Below are positions 35,343 to 44,060 of a stretch of 64,000 nucleotides of DNA, piece after piece. The stretch's first letter is position 1, and the number at the start of each line of letters is the position of its first letter. The notes under the pieces are model-generated. The model saw only the letters and a program-made list of their open reading frames with translations, searched no databases and was not told the DNA's origin. Position numbers and translations under genes: made by a program. Source of the DNA: Pelagimonas sp017744045 (lineage in GTDB: Bacteria > Pseudomonadota > Alphaproteobacteria > Rhodobacterales > Rhodobacteraceae); assembly GCF_017744045.1 (NCBI RefSeq), contig NZ_JAGHRD010000004.1, one strand, 5' to 3'.

Positions 35343-36572
35343 TTATTCCGCTGGTGCAGGTAACCCGCGCGCAAAAATCGTCTCATTGCCAGGCTCAGGG
35401 TGATGCGGGATCATCAACGCAAGCGCCAGACTGGTCGCCGCCATGCCCGCCGCCAAGGCAAACACCGCGCCCGGCGAGACCATCCAGAGATATCCCAGCA
35501 ATGCAGGTAGAACCACTGCGGCGATATGGTTGATGGTAAAGGCAACAGCCGCGGTGGGCGCGATGTCCTCTGGGGCTGAGATCTTTTGGAAATAGGTCTT
35601 GAGCGCAAGGGCCAGCGAAAAGAACAAGTGATCCAGCACGTAAAGCGCTGCCGCCAGCACAACGCCCCAGCCAAACCAGTAAATCCCGCCATAAGCCAGG
35701 AACACCAGAACCAAACCAATATACTCAAAGATCAAGGTGCGACGTTCGCCAAAATAAGACACCGCATGCCCGAATACCGGGGCGAGTGCCATATTGGCCA
35801 AAAGATTGATCAGATAGAGCCCTGTCACCTCATGCACGTCAAACCCAAACCGTTCGACCATCATGAAACCAGCAAAGACAACAAAGATCTGCCGACGCGC
35901 GCCGGACATGAATTGCAGCGCGTAATACAGCCAATACCGGCGGCGCAGAATGAACTTTTTCAACTGCGGATTGGGGCTTTCGAATTGCGGCATGGCCAGC
36001 ACGCAATAGGCGACAATCACCAGGGTAAGCCCGCCAGACGCCATGAAAACCGTATTATAAGACAGGTTCAGGCTTTCCCAGGTCAACACAATCAACACAT
36101 AGGCCACAAGGGTCGCCGCCGAACCGGCCGCGATCAACCACCCCAAAACCTTGGGTGCGCGGTCTTTGGGGAGCCATTGTAGCTGCAGGCTTTGGTTCAC
36201 GGTTTCATAATAGTGAAAGCCGATGGAACTCAGCAGGGTGATAAACATGATCCCGCCCAAGGTCGGGAACCAAGCTGTGACCGCGGTGGCAACTCCAAGC
36301 AGAGCAAGGGACAGCATCGCCAAGACTTGTTCCCGCACCACCATGATCACCAGGATCACGCCAACAGCCAAAAAGCCGGGGATTTCGCGGACGGTGTGCA
36401 GCCAACCGATATCCGAGCCGTCAAATTGCGCCACTTCGATCACGAAATTGTTCAACAAGGCCAGCCAAGTCGAAAACGACAGGGGCATGGCGATTGCCAT
36501 CAGGAACAAAAGCGTTACAGGACGACGCCAGATCGGAAGGGAATTGGCTTGGGATAAAGGCACTGTTTTCAT
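35343..36572 (-). CDS. Major facilitator superfamily transporter
   Basis: A 409-residue protein with about 12 membrane helices spread evenly along the chain and a central basic loop (LKKFILRRRYWLYYAL) splitting two six-helix halves, as in MFS carriers. The substrate is not evident. The start at 36572 follows the AAAGGCGAT element and lies 19 bases from a 14-base palindrome (36591-36604). It is divergent from the YeeE/YedE-family gene. Confidence 0.85.
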   Translation of the reverse strand: MKTVPLSQANSLPIWRRPVTLLFLMAIAMPLSFSTWLALLNNFVIEVAQFDGSDIGWLHTVREIPGFLAVGVILVIMVVREQVLAMLSLALLGVATAVTAWFPTLGGIMFITLLSSIGFHYYETVNQSLQLQWLPKDRAPKVLGWLIAAGSAATLVAYVLIVLTWESLNLSYNTVFMASGGLTLVIVAYCVLAMPQFESPNPQLKKFILRRRYWLYYALQFMSGARRQIFVVFAGFMMVERFGFDVHEVTGLYLINLLANMALAPVFGHAVSYFGERRTLIFEYIGLVLVFLAYGGIYWFGWGVVLAAALYVLDHLFFSLALALKTYFQKISAPEDIAPTAAVAFTINHIAAVVLPALLGYLWMVSPGAVFALAAGMAATSLALALMIPHHPEPGNETIFARGLPAPAE

Positions 36573-36590
36573 GACATCGCCTTTACGCCT

Positions 36591-36604
36591 CAAAACATGT
36601 TTTG
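36591..36604. promoter_or_regulatory. 14-base perfect palindrome near the MFS start
   Basis: CAAAACATGTTTTG is a perfect dyad in the 179-base divergent region between the MFS gene and the YeeE/YedE gene, 18 bases upstream of the MFS ATG. It could be an operator; which protein binds is unknown and no regulator gene is adjacent. Confidence 0.35.
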
Positions 36605-36682
36605 GCGAGTCCACTCTTGGTGCGCAGACGCACGCGCTTGGTTCATCACATCCAGCAACACATTTCGATAAATGCATGCGTC

Positions 36683-36694
36683 TGACATATGTCA
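36683..36694. promoter_or_regulatory. 12-base perfect palindrome near the YeeE/YedE start
   Basis: TGACATATGTCA is a perfect dyad 57 bases upstream of the ATG at 36752 in the same divergent region. The TGAC-N4-GTCA form resembles sites of several small dimeric regulators, for example GntR or ArsR-type proteins, but no specific family can be named from the sequence. Confidence 0.35.
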
Positions 36695-36751
36695 AGGCGC
36701 GCCCTGCTCACCTGCATGATGGTGCGGCGCAAGTTGGCACAGGAGCAGCGC

Positions 36752-37813
36752 ATGGATCTCGTCCCCCTTGTTGAAAGAATCGGTGAAAGCCCGACCGCCG
36801 CCCTGTTTGGTTTGATCACCGGGTTGATCTTTGGCGTGGCGGCGCAACGGTCTCGGTTCTGTTTGCGCGCGGCGACGGTCGAATTTGCCCGTGGCCACAT
36901 GCAAGACAAGGTCGCCGTTTGGCTGCTGACCTTTTCCACGGCAGTGGTCTGGGTCCAGGGCGCGCAGCTGCTTGGGTTTCTGGACACAAGCGAGGCGCGC
37001 ATGATGGCTGTTCCCGGCAGTTGGTCCGGCGCGATCATTGGCGGGTTGCTCTTTGGGGCTGGCATGGTTCTGGCACGCGGTTGTTCCGGGCGTTTGCTGG
37101 TGCTGGCCGCGACGGGGAATATGCGCTCTATTGTGTCCGGCCTGATTTTTGCCGTTGTCGCACAGATGAGCCTGACCGGATGGCTGGCCCCTTTACGCGA
37201 TTATCTCGCCCGGCTGTGGGTGACATCGGGGGGGCGCAATATGGACCTGCTGGCGGCAGTGCACCTGCCCAAAGAAGCGGGCTTGGTCATTGGCCTTTTG
37301 ATTGCGCTGTTGGCTTTGGAATTGTCTCGCCGCAACCGGATTGGGTTTTCGCGACTGGTCTTTGCCTCCGGCGTCGGTTTTGCAGCTGCCTTGGGCTATG
37401 GTCTGACCTTTGCCCTATCGCAGGTTGCCTTTGATCCGGTTCAAATCGAGAGCCTGACCTTTACCGGCCCTTCGGCCAACACCTTGATGTTCTTTCTTGA
37501 TCGCAATTCGATTCTGGAATTCGACATTGGCCTCGTTCCCGGTGTGGTGATCGGCTCCTTTACCTCGGCCATTCTGGCGCGGGAATTTCAGTTCCAGGCC
37601 TTTGACGGGGCAAGCCCGATGCGGCGTGCGATGATCGGGGCGGTGATGATGGGCTTTGGCGGAATGCTGGCCGGAGGCTGCGCCATTGGGGCCGGCGTCA
37701 GCGGCGGGTCAATCTTTGCCGGAACGGCCTGGTTGGCACTATTCGCCATGTGGATCGGCGGCATGACCATGGACACTCTCTTGGGAGGTGAACGCCAAGC
37801 GGTTGCAGCATAA
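36752..37813 (+). CDS. YeeE/YedE family transporter (TsuA-like, sulfur compound uptake)
   Basis: A 353-residue membrane protein with two DUF395/YedE halves. The family's conserved Cys motifs are present: QRSRFCLRAA (about residue 36), ARGCSGRLL (about 113) and GGCAIGAGVSGGS (about 313). TsuA in other bacteria moves thiosulfate through such a Cys path, so transport of thiosulfate or another sulfur compound is likely (inference). The start at 36752 has AGGAG well placed. No TusA-like partner is adjacent. Confidence 0.88.
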   Translation: MDLVPLVERIGESPTAALFGLITGLIFGVAAQRSRFCLRAATVEFARGHMQDKVAVWLLTFSTAVVWVQGAQLLGFLDTSEARMMAVPGSWSGAIIGGLLFGAGMVLARGCSGRLLVLAATGNMRSIVSGLIFAVVAQMSLTGWLAPLRDYLARLWVTSGGRNMDLLAAVHLPKEAGLVIGLLIALLALELSRRNRIGFSRLVFASGVGFAAALGYGLTFALSQVAFDPVQIESLTFTGPSANTLMFFLDRNSILEFDIGLVPGVVIGSFTSAILAREFQFQAFDGASPMRRAMIGAVMMGFGGMLAGGCAIGAGVSGGSIFAGTAWLALFAMWIGGMTMDTLLGGERQAVAA

Positions 37814-37872
37814 GGTCTTAGGACAATGCGAGGGACGAGCAGCGTGGGTTTGGCAAAACAACGCCGCTTGCG

Positions 37873-37903
37873 ACAGGAGCGGGAGGCACGCCCCCGCTCC
37901 TGT
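37873..37903. terminator. terminator between YeeE/YedE and ABC permease
   Basis: A perfect 11-bp stem: ACAGGAGCGGG (37873-37883) and CCCGCTCCTGT (37893-37903), loop 9, then TGATTTTC. It separates two convergent genes. Confidence 0.75.
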
Positions 37904-37915
37904 TGATTTTCAACC

Positions 37916-38677
37916 TTACTGGCGAATGCGCCATCCAGTTTTGAAAATCCACCAGATCGCGCCAAGACAGAGCACCGTGAAACCGCCAATCGCCAGCAGG
38001 CTGGTCACGATCGGCACATCAGCCACCCCAAAGAACGACCAGCGGAAGCCTGAGATCAAATAGACCACCGGATTGAATTTGGTGATGATCTGCCAAACTG
38101 GCGGCAACATGGCGATGGAATAGAACGCGCCTCCGAGGAACACCAAAGGTGTCACCACCAGCAACGGGATCAGCTGCAACTGTTCAAAGTTCTTGGCCCA
38201 AATGCCGATAATGAACCCGAACAGCGAGAAACTGATACAGGTCAGGACCAGAAACAGGATCATCGCCAGCGGATGCGCAATGCTCAGATCCACAAACAGG
38301 GCTGAGGTGGCCAGAATGACAACGCCGATAAATAGTGCCTTGGTCGCCGCCGCGCCGACATAGCCCAGAACGATCTCAAGAAAGTTCACAGGGGCCGAGA
38401 GCAGCTCGAAAATCGTGCCGATAAATTTGGGAAAGTAGATCCCGAAGGAGGCGTTGGACAAGGCCTGTGTCATAACAGACAACATGATCAAGCCAGGCAC
38501 AATAAATGCGCCATAGCTCACCCCCTCGACCTCGGCGATGCGCGATCCGATGGCGGTTCCAAAGACCACGAAATACAGCGAGGTCGATAAGACCGGTGAG
38601 ATGAAGCTTTGTGCCAAGGTGCGAAAGAAACGCGCCATTTCAAAGCGATAGATCGAAGCGACAGCCTGCCAATTCAT
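37916..38677 (-). CDS. ABC-2 type transporter permease
   Basis: A 253-residue protein with six membrane helices and the ABC2_membrane pattern (FISPVLSTSLYFVVFGTAIG, FIVPGLIMLSVMTQALSNAS, LVFLGGAFYSIAMLPP). It is the export permease partner of the ATPase encoded just upstream, with which it overlaps by ATGA. The exported substrate is unknown; a polysaccharide, lipid or drug are all possible. Confidence 0.9.
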   Translation of the reverse strand: MNWQAVASIYRFEMARFFRTLAQSFISPVLSTSLYFVVFGTAIGSRIAEVEGVSYGAFIVPGLIMLSVMTQALSNASFGIYFPKFIGTIFELLSAPVNFLEIVLGYVGAAATKALFIGVVILATSALFVDLSIAHPLAMILFLVLTCISFSLFGFIIGIWAKNFEQLQLIPLLVVTPLVFLGGAFYSIAMLPPVWQIITKFNPVVYLISGFRWSFFGVADVPIVTSLLAIGGFTVLCLGAIWWIFKTGWRIRQ

Positions 38678-39624
38678 GCCACCTGCTCCTCTTCCTTCTT
38701 GTCCTGCCCGTGGACAAGGCCCACGAAAATATCCTCGAGCGAGCTTTGTGTCGTGTTCACATCACAGACTTTCAGCCCGGCCTCGGGCAAGGCAGCCATC
38801 AAGCGGCCAATCCCGGTACGATCCGCCTTGGCGTCAAAAGTATAGATAAGCGTTTTCCCATCTTCGGACAGCTTCAAATCGTAGGAGGACAGGCTTTCGG
38901 GCACGCTCTCCAAGGCATCGGTCAACTCCACATGCAGCTCCTTTTGGCCCATCCGGGCCATCAGCGCCTCTTTTTCCTCGACCAACAGGATTTCTCCGCC
39001 ATTGATCACACCGATCCGGTCGGCGATTTCCTCGGCTTCTTCGATGTAATGGGTGGTCAGGATGATGGTTACGCCATCGCGCTTCAATTCCTCAACGGTT
39101 TCCCACATGTCGCGGCGCAGCTCGACATCGACCCCGGCCGTTGGTTCATCCAGAAACAACACGCGAGGTTCGTGGCTTAGCGCCTTGGCAATCAACACGC
39201 GACGCTTCATGCCGCCGGACAGTTCCATCACCCGGGAATCGCGTTTTTCCCACAGTGACAGCTTGCGCAAAACCTGCTCGACAAAGGCATCGTCACGCGG
39301 CTTGCCAAACAGCCCACGCGAAAACCGCACCGTGTTCAGAACCTTTTCAAAGGGTTCCAGGTTGATCTCTTGGGGAACAAGGCCGATCAGATTGCGCGCT
39401 TGGCGATAGTCATCAACGACATCATGCCCCCCCACCTCGATGCGGCCACTGCTGGGCAAAGTGATCCCGCAAATTGTTGAAATCAAAGTGGTCTTGCCCG
39501 CGCCATTCGGGCCCAACAGAGCCAGGATTTCCCCCTCTTCAATATCCAGAGAGACCCCTTTCAGGGCTTCGAAACCGCCTTCATACACTTTCCGCAGATC
39601 GCGGATATTCACCATAGCCATCAT
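38674..39624 (-). CDS. ABC transporter ATP-binding protein (ABC-2 exporter)
   Basis: A 316-residue ATPase: Walker A GPNGAGKTT (about residue 36), signature LSGGMKRR (about 141), Walker B VLFLDEPTAGVD and H-loop in LTTHYIEEAEEI. A C-terminal domain of about 90 residues follows. It energises the permease encoded 4 bases into its end. The start could be either of two adjacent ATGs (39624 or 39621). Confidence 0.92.
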   Translation of the reverse strand: MMAMVNIRDLRKVYEGGFEALKGVSLDIEEGEILALLGPNGAGKTTLISTICGITLPSSGRIEVGGHDVVDDYRQARNLIGLVPQEINLEPFEKVLNTVRFSRGLFGKPRDDAFVEQVLRKLSLWEKRDSRVMELSGGMKRRVLIAKALSHEPRVLFLDEPTAGVDVELRRDMWETVEELKRDGVTIILTTHYIEEAEEIADRIGVINGGEILLVEEKEALMARMGQKELHVELTDALESVPESLSSYDLKLSEDGKTLIYTFDAKADRTGIGRLMAALPEAGLKVCDVNTTQSSLEDIFVGLVHGQDKKEEEQVA

Positions 39625-39772
39625 CGGTCCCCCGTTTGCGCTCGCGTCAACCTACCTGCGTCGGGCACAAAGGCAATTGTTCAATCCTGCACATGACCCA
39701 TGCGGTTATTTAGCGACCCCTGCTGTCGTAAACTGGCCGGAAGTCACCCCGGAACTTCATTAGGTCATTGGC

Positions 39773-40750
39773 ATGACTTCCGAAAATCTTGATCACCCTG
39801 CCAAGGGGATATTGTTTATACTTATTGGGGTTGTCGCAATTTCAGTGAACGACCTTTTGGTCAAAATGCTGTCGGATGGCTATCCATTGCATCAAACGAT
39901 CTGGGTGCGGTCCTTTGTGGGGCTGATATTCACGTTGGTGTTTTTGCAGTTCGAGGGCGGGTGGCAGGCTTTGCGCACCGCGACACCGGGTATACACCTG
40001 CTGCGCGGCATGCTGATTGTTCTGGCGAATATGACCTTTTACGCCGCCGTCGCTGTCATGCCGCTGGGGCAAGCCACAGCGCTGTTCTTTGTCGCGCCCC
40101 TATGCATCACGCTGCTCTCGATCCCAATTCTCGGCGAAAAGGTCGGCCCACTGCGTTTGGCGGCGGTCGTGGTCGGTTTTCTGGGTGTCGTGGTCATTCA
40201 ACAACCCTGGAGCACTGAAATCTCGGTATCGCGCTTTGTTCTGTTCCTGCCGGTCGTCGCCGCATTCTTCTATGCGTTCACCCAAGTCTTGACCCGAAAA
40301 CTGGGCGTATCCGCCCCGGCCTCTGCCCTGGCATGCTACATCCAAAGCACCTTTTTGCTGGTCTCCACCGGGTTCTTTTTGGTTGCCGGAGACGGGCGGT
40401 TTGCCCAAGGCGTGGAGAATGAAAGCATCATCTTCCTCTTACGCGCCTGGAGTTGGCCACCGATGGCGGACGTCCCGGTTTTCATCGGTTTGGGCCTGTG
40501 TTCCGGGTTGATTGGATACTGCCTAAGCGCGGCTTACAAATCGGCCAATGCCGCAACCATTGCGCCGTTTGAATATGTCGGATTGCCCTTGGCGATCTTC
40601 TGGGGCTGGGCCGTTTTCGGGGAATGGCCTGATATGGCGATGTGGATCGGCTGCGGGCTGATCATTGGGGCTGGCCTGTTCGTTTTCCTGCGCGAACAGA
40701 TCAAAAACCGCCCCCTGCCCGGTCGCCGGGCACGTTGGGGGCGGCGTTAA
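39773..40750 (+). CDS. DMT superfamily (EamA) transporter
   Basis: A 325-residue membrane protein with ten helices in two EamA repeats (FILIGVVAISVNDLLVKML in the first; SAAYKSANAATIAPFEYVGL in the second). The last is the usual DMT motif at helix 9. Likely a metabolite exporter of unknown substrate. It is divergent from the ABC exporter pair and followed by a tandem-hairpin repeat shared with hemE. Confidence 0.88.
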   Translation: MTSENLDHPAKGILFILIGVVAISVNDLLVKMLSDGYPLHQTIWVRSFVGLIFTLVFLQFEGGWQALRTATPGIHLLRGMLIVLANMTFYAAVAVMPLGQATALFFVAPLCITLLSIPILGEKVGPLRLAAVVVGFLGVVVIQQPWSTEISVSRFVLFLPVVAAFFYAFTQVLTRKLGVSAPASALACYIQSTFLLVSTGFFLVAGDGRFAQGVENESIIFLLRAWSWPPMADVPVFIGLGLCSGLIGYCLSAAYKSANAATIAPFEYVGLPLAIFWGWAVFGEWPDMAMWIGCGLIIGAGLFVFLREQIKNRPLPGRRARWGRR

Positions 40751-40772
40751 TAGCCTAGGTCGCATCAGGTAC

Positions 40773-40820
40773 CCAAATTCCGTCCACGGAATTTGCAAAA
40801 GTTTTAGATAAAACTTTTGG
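40773..40820. repeat. Tandem-hairpin repeat, copy 1
   Basis: CC, then hairpin AAATTCCGT-CC-ACGGAATTT (40775-40794), then hairpin CAAAAGTTTT-AGAT-AAAACTTTTG (40796-40819), then G. It sits between the 3' ends of the convergent DMT transporter and hemE genes. The same layout (CC, hairpin, GC, hairpin, GG) recurs at 52691 and 62459. In this copy the second hairpin has diverged in sequence but keeps perfect pairing. It probably serves as a bidirectional terminator. Confidence 0.8.
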
Positions 40821-40838
40821 ACGCGCAGGCCGGACAGG

Positions 40839-41882
40839 TCAGACCTTGCCGCGCACCGCGTCGATCATCAATTGCACATTCTCAGGATCCGCATCTGGCG
40901 TGATCCCATGACCAAGGTTGAAAATATGCGGCCCGTTCGACAGTGCTTGAACGATGCGTTTGGCCTCGTCCACCAGCGCTTGACCGCCGGTCACCATATG
41001 GCTTGAGGCCAGGTTCCCCTGCACACAGCCAGCCGTCTGCACATGCTCCGCCGCCCATTCTGCCGTGACACTATCATCCAGCGCGACACAATCCGCGCCG
41101 GTCGCCTGATGGAAACCAACATATTTCTCACCGGCCTGACGCGGGAATGCAATCACCGGCAACCCGGGAAAGCGCGACTTCATCTCCTGCGTGATGATCT
41201 TGGCGGGTTCCAGTGCGTAGCGCTCAAAATCATCGCCCTGCAAGGACCCCGCCCAGCTGTCAAACAGCTTGACCACCTCGGCCCCCGCTTTGACCTGCTC
41301 GGACAGGTAATCGATCGTCGCCTCGGTCAACCGATCAATGATCTTTTCGAACAACGCCCGGTTTTCTGCCTTCAAGGCATGGGCTGGCCCCTGATCCTTG
41401 GTGCCACGGCCCGCGATCATATAGGTCGCCACGGTCCAAGGCGCACCAGCGAACCCAATCAAAGTCGTCTCTTCCGGCAGTTCCCGGCGCAAGATCCGCA
41501 CAGTTTCATAGACCGGGTTCAACGTCTCGTGGATCATCTCGCCCCGCCCGATTTTGTCAAAATCCGCGTCTGAGGTGATGGTCGACATGCGCGGGCCTTC
41601 GCCAGTCACAAACCACAAATCCGCCCCAAGCGCCTGGGGCAAAAGCAAAATATCCGCAAACAGGATCGCCGCGTCAAAGCCATAGCGCCGGATAGGCTGC
41701 AAAGTGACCTCGGCCGCCAATTCGGAATTATAGCAAAGCGACAGAAAATCCCCGGCCTGCGCCCGCGTCGCGCGATATTCCGGCAAATAACGCCCCGCCT
41801 GCCGCATCATCCAGATCGGCGGAGTGGGCAAAGTTTCCCCAGCCAAGGCACGCAGAATGGTCTTGTTTGCAGGATTAGTCAT
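40839..41882 (-). CDS. hemE: Uroporphyrinogen decarboxylase
   Basis: A 347-residue enzyme removing four acetate carboxyls of uroporphyrinogen III to give coproporphyrinogen III. The N-terminal hallmark PIWMMRQAGRYLPEYR (about residues 23-38) with its substrate-binding Arg residues and the GFAGAPWTVATYMIAG motif are intact. The start at 41882 fits the family; the frame runs 79 codons further upstream without support. It is divergent from hemC, so both could share regulation in the 110-base gap. Confidence 0.96.
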   Translation of the reverse strand: MTNPANKTILRALAGETLPTPPIWMMRQAGRYLPEYRATRAQAGDFLSLCYNSELAAEVTLQPIRRYGFDAAILFADILLLPQALGADLWFVTGEGPRMSTITSDADFDKIGRGEMIHETLNPVYETVRILRRELPEETTLIGFAGAPWTVATYMIAGRGTKDQGPAHALKAENRALFEKIIDRLTEATIDYLSEQVKAGAEVVKLFDSWAGSLQGDDFERYALEPAKIITQEMKSRFPGLPVIAFPRQAGEKYVGFHQATGADCVALDDSVTAEWAAEHVQTAGCVQGNLASSHMVTGGQALVDEAKRIVQALSNGPHIFNLGHGITPDADPENVQLMIDAVRGKV

Positions 41883-41992
41883 CAGGGCACCTATCTTGTT
41901 TGCCCTCTCGTCCCGCGCCTGAGACAAGATGTCAAGCGATGCCTTTGTCACGCCCATTGTCTCATGCCGCCGACAGGCGTAAAGCTTGCCCC

Positions 41993-42946
41993 ATGACCGA
42001 GATGCCCTCTGCAGATGCCCCGCTGAAAATCGGTACCCGCGGCTCCCCGCTGGCGCTGGCCCAGGCCTATGAAACACGTTCGCGTTTGATGGCGGCCTTT
42101 GATCTGCCGGAAGAGGCATTTGACATTGTCGTGATCAAAACCACCGGCGATGACCGCAGCCTGATTGACGCGGATCGACCGCTCAAGGAAATCGGCAACA
42201 AGGGTCTCTTCACCAAGGAAATCGAAGAGGCCATGCTGCGTGGCGACATCGATATCGCGGTGCATTCAACTAAGGATATGCCGACCGTTCAGCCCGACGG
42301 GTTGGAGCTGACCTGTTTCCTGCCGCGCGAAGACACGCGCGATGCCTTCATTTGCCCGTCGGTCGACAGCATTCACGACCTGCCCAAAGGCGCAACCGTT
42401 GGCACCTCTTCCCTGCGCCGTCGCGCGCAGCTGATGACGGTGCGCCCGGATCTCAACATTGTCGAGTTCCGCGGCAACCTACAGACCCGTCTGAAAAAGC
42501 TGGAGGACGGCGTTGCCGCGGCAACCTTCCTTGCCATGGCCGGCCTGTCGCGTCTCAACATGACCGAGGTTCCCGCCTCACCCATCGCCCCCGAAGACAT
42601 GCTGCCCGCCGTCGCCCAAGGGGCTATCGGGATCGAACGGCGCAGCGATGATGTGCGCGCCAAAACCATGTTGGATGCGCTTCACGACGCTGAAACCGGC
42701 ATCCGTGTGACCGCAGAACGCGCCTTTCTCGCCGAACTCGACGGGTCCTGCGAAACGCCCATAGCGGCTCTTGCCGACCTTGATGGCGACCAGATGCGCC
42801 TGCGCGGCGAAATCCTGCGCCCTGACGGAAGCAAATCCTATGCCGGTGAAATCAATGGCCCAGCCGCTGAGGGCAACACCCTTGGCCGCAAATTGGCCCA
42901 GGATTTGATTGCTCAAGCCGGACCTCGCTTCTTTGACTGGCGCTAA
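41993..42946 (+). CDS. hemC: Hydroxymethylbilane synthase (porphobilinogen deaminase)
   Basis: A 317-residue enzyme linking four porphobilinogens into hydroxymethylbilane. Visible motifs: KIGTRGSPLALAQ at the start, AVHSTKDMPT (Asp/Lys active-site region), GTSSLRRRAQL, and LDGSCETPIAAL with the Cys that holds the dipyrromethane cofactor. The start at 41993 follows alignment with the family; the Shine-Dalgarno is weak and an ATG at 42002 is also possible. Confidence 0.96.
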   Translation: MTEMPSADAPLKIGTRGSPLALAQAYETRSRLMAAFDLPEEAFDIVVIKTTGDDRSLIDADRPLKEIGNKGLFTKEIEEAMLRGDIDIAVHSTKDMPTVQPDGLELTCFLPREDTRDAFICPSVDSIHDLPKGATVGTSSLRRRAQLMTVRPDLNIVEFRGNLQTRLKKLEDGVAAATFLAMAGLSRLNMTEVPASPIAPEDMLPAVAQGAIGIERRSDDVRAKTMLDALHDAETGIRVTAERAFLAELDGSCETPIAALADLDGDQMRLRGEILRPDGSKSYAGEINGPAAEGNTLGRKLAQDLIAQAGPRFFDWR

Positions 42947-42978
42947 AGGTCTTCTTTGGGCTAAAAATATCCCGGGGA

Positions 42979-43012
42979 GTCCCGAGCTTTGCTCGGGACG
43001 GGGCAGCGCCCC
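42979..43012. repeat. GC-rich double hairpin between hemC and quinone oxidoreductase
   Basis: Hairpin GTCCCGAGC-TTT-GCTCGGGAC (42979-42999) is followed immediately by GGGGC-AGC-GCCCC (43000-43012), preceded by AAAATATCCCGGGG. The second hairpin touches the stop codon of the convergent gene. This style of element is familiar from Rhodobacteraceae intergenic regions. It is different in sequence from the AAATTCC tandem-hairpin repeat. Confidence 0.65.
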
Positions 43013-43996
43013 CTAGGATACTTTAAGGACAATCTTGCCGATATGGCCGGAACTCTCCATCCGGGCATGTGCTTCTGACGCTTGATCCAAAGCGAATTCG
43101 GAATCCATGACCGGCGCAACCTTGCCCGCATCCAACAAGGGCCAGACCTTGTCGCGCAACTCTTCAGCGATCCGGGCCTTGGCCAGGTCGCTTTGGGGGC
43201 GCAAGGTGCTGCCGGTGATGGTCAGGCGACGGGTCATGACCTGGGCAAAGTTCAGTTCGACCTTTGGCCCTTGCAGAAACGCAATCTGAACCAACCGCCC
43301 ATCATCCGCCAAAGATTTCACGTTGCGCCGCAAGTAAGACCCGCCAACCATATCGAGGATCAGGTCCGCGCCGCCCTCGGCGCGCAGGATCTCGACAAAA
43401 TCCTCATCACGATAGTTGATCGCCCGCTCGGCCCCCAGGTCCAGACAGGCCTGGCATTTTTCATCCGACCCTGCGGTCACAAAGACGCGTGCGCCGAAAT
43501 GTTTGGCCAGTTGGATGGCGGTTGTGCCGATGCCGCTTGATCCTCCATGGATCAAAAACCGCTCACCCGCTTTCAAGCCACCGCGCTGAAACACGTTTGA
43601 ATAGACAGTATAAAAGGTCTCTGGCAGGCAAGCTGCCTCTTTCAGCCCCATCCCTTTTGGCACAGGCAGACAATGCGCCGCCGGGGTGGCGACAAATTCC
43701 GCATAGCCCCCACCGGGCAGCAAAGCACAAACCTGATCGCCAAGCGCGGGCCAGGTCACCCCGGCCCCAACCGCAACCACCTCGCCAGAGGCCTCAAGCC
43801 CCGGCAGATCAGAAGCGCCCTTTGGCGGATTATACATGCCAGCCCGCTGCAAAGCGTCCGGGCGATTGACGCCAGCATAGGCCACCTTGATCACAACCTG
43901 CCCATGTCCAGCTTCGGGCATTGGACGTTCGCAGGGAACCAGAACCTCGGGCCCGCCATGGGTGGAAATCTCAATCGCGCGCATGGTTTGGGTCAT
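43013..43996 (-). CDS. NAD(P)H quinone oxidoreductase (zinc-less alcohol dehydrogenase family)
   Basis: A 327-residue medium-chain dehydrogenase/reductase of the quinone reductase/PIG3 type. The nucleotide-binding site is HGGSSGIGTTAIQLAKHFGA (about residues 150-169); the typical early motif VAYAGVNRPDALQR is present and zinc-binding Cys/His ligands are absent. It likely reduces quinones or activated alkenes with NADPH. The start at 43996 has AGGAG at 7 bases; GTG at 43999 is in frame too. Confidence 0.9.
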   Translation of the reverse strand: MTQTMRAIEISTHGGPEVLVPCERPMPEAGHGQVVIKVAYAGVNRPDALQRAGMYNPPKGASDLPGLEASGEVVAVGAGVTWPALGDQVCALLPGGGYAEFVATPAAHCLPVPKGMGLKEAACLPETFYTVYSNVFQRGGLKAGERFLIHGGSSGIGTTAIQLAKHFGARVFVTAGSDEKCQACLDLGAERAINYRDEDFVEILRAEGGADLILDMVGGSYLRRNVKSLADDGRLVQIAFLQGPKVELNFAQVMTRRLTITGSTLRPQSDLAKARIAEELRDKVWPLLDAGKVAPVMDSEFALDQASEAHARMESSGHIGKIVLKVS

Positions 43997-44060
43997 CACG
44001 GGCTCCTATCAACTGCTTTCCCTGTTGGTAGCAGCCCTAACAGCCAAGACAAGGGTTGCG

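Noticed and set aside
36661..36715. Extended start for the YeeE/YedE gene at 36689
   Set aside because: The TTG-like upstream extension lies within the palindrome and lacks a Shine-Dalgarno; the ATG at 36752 has AGGAG.
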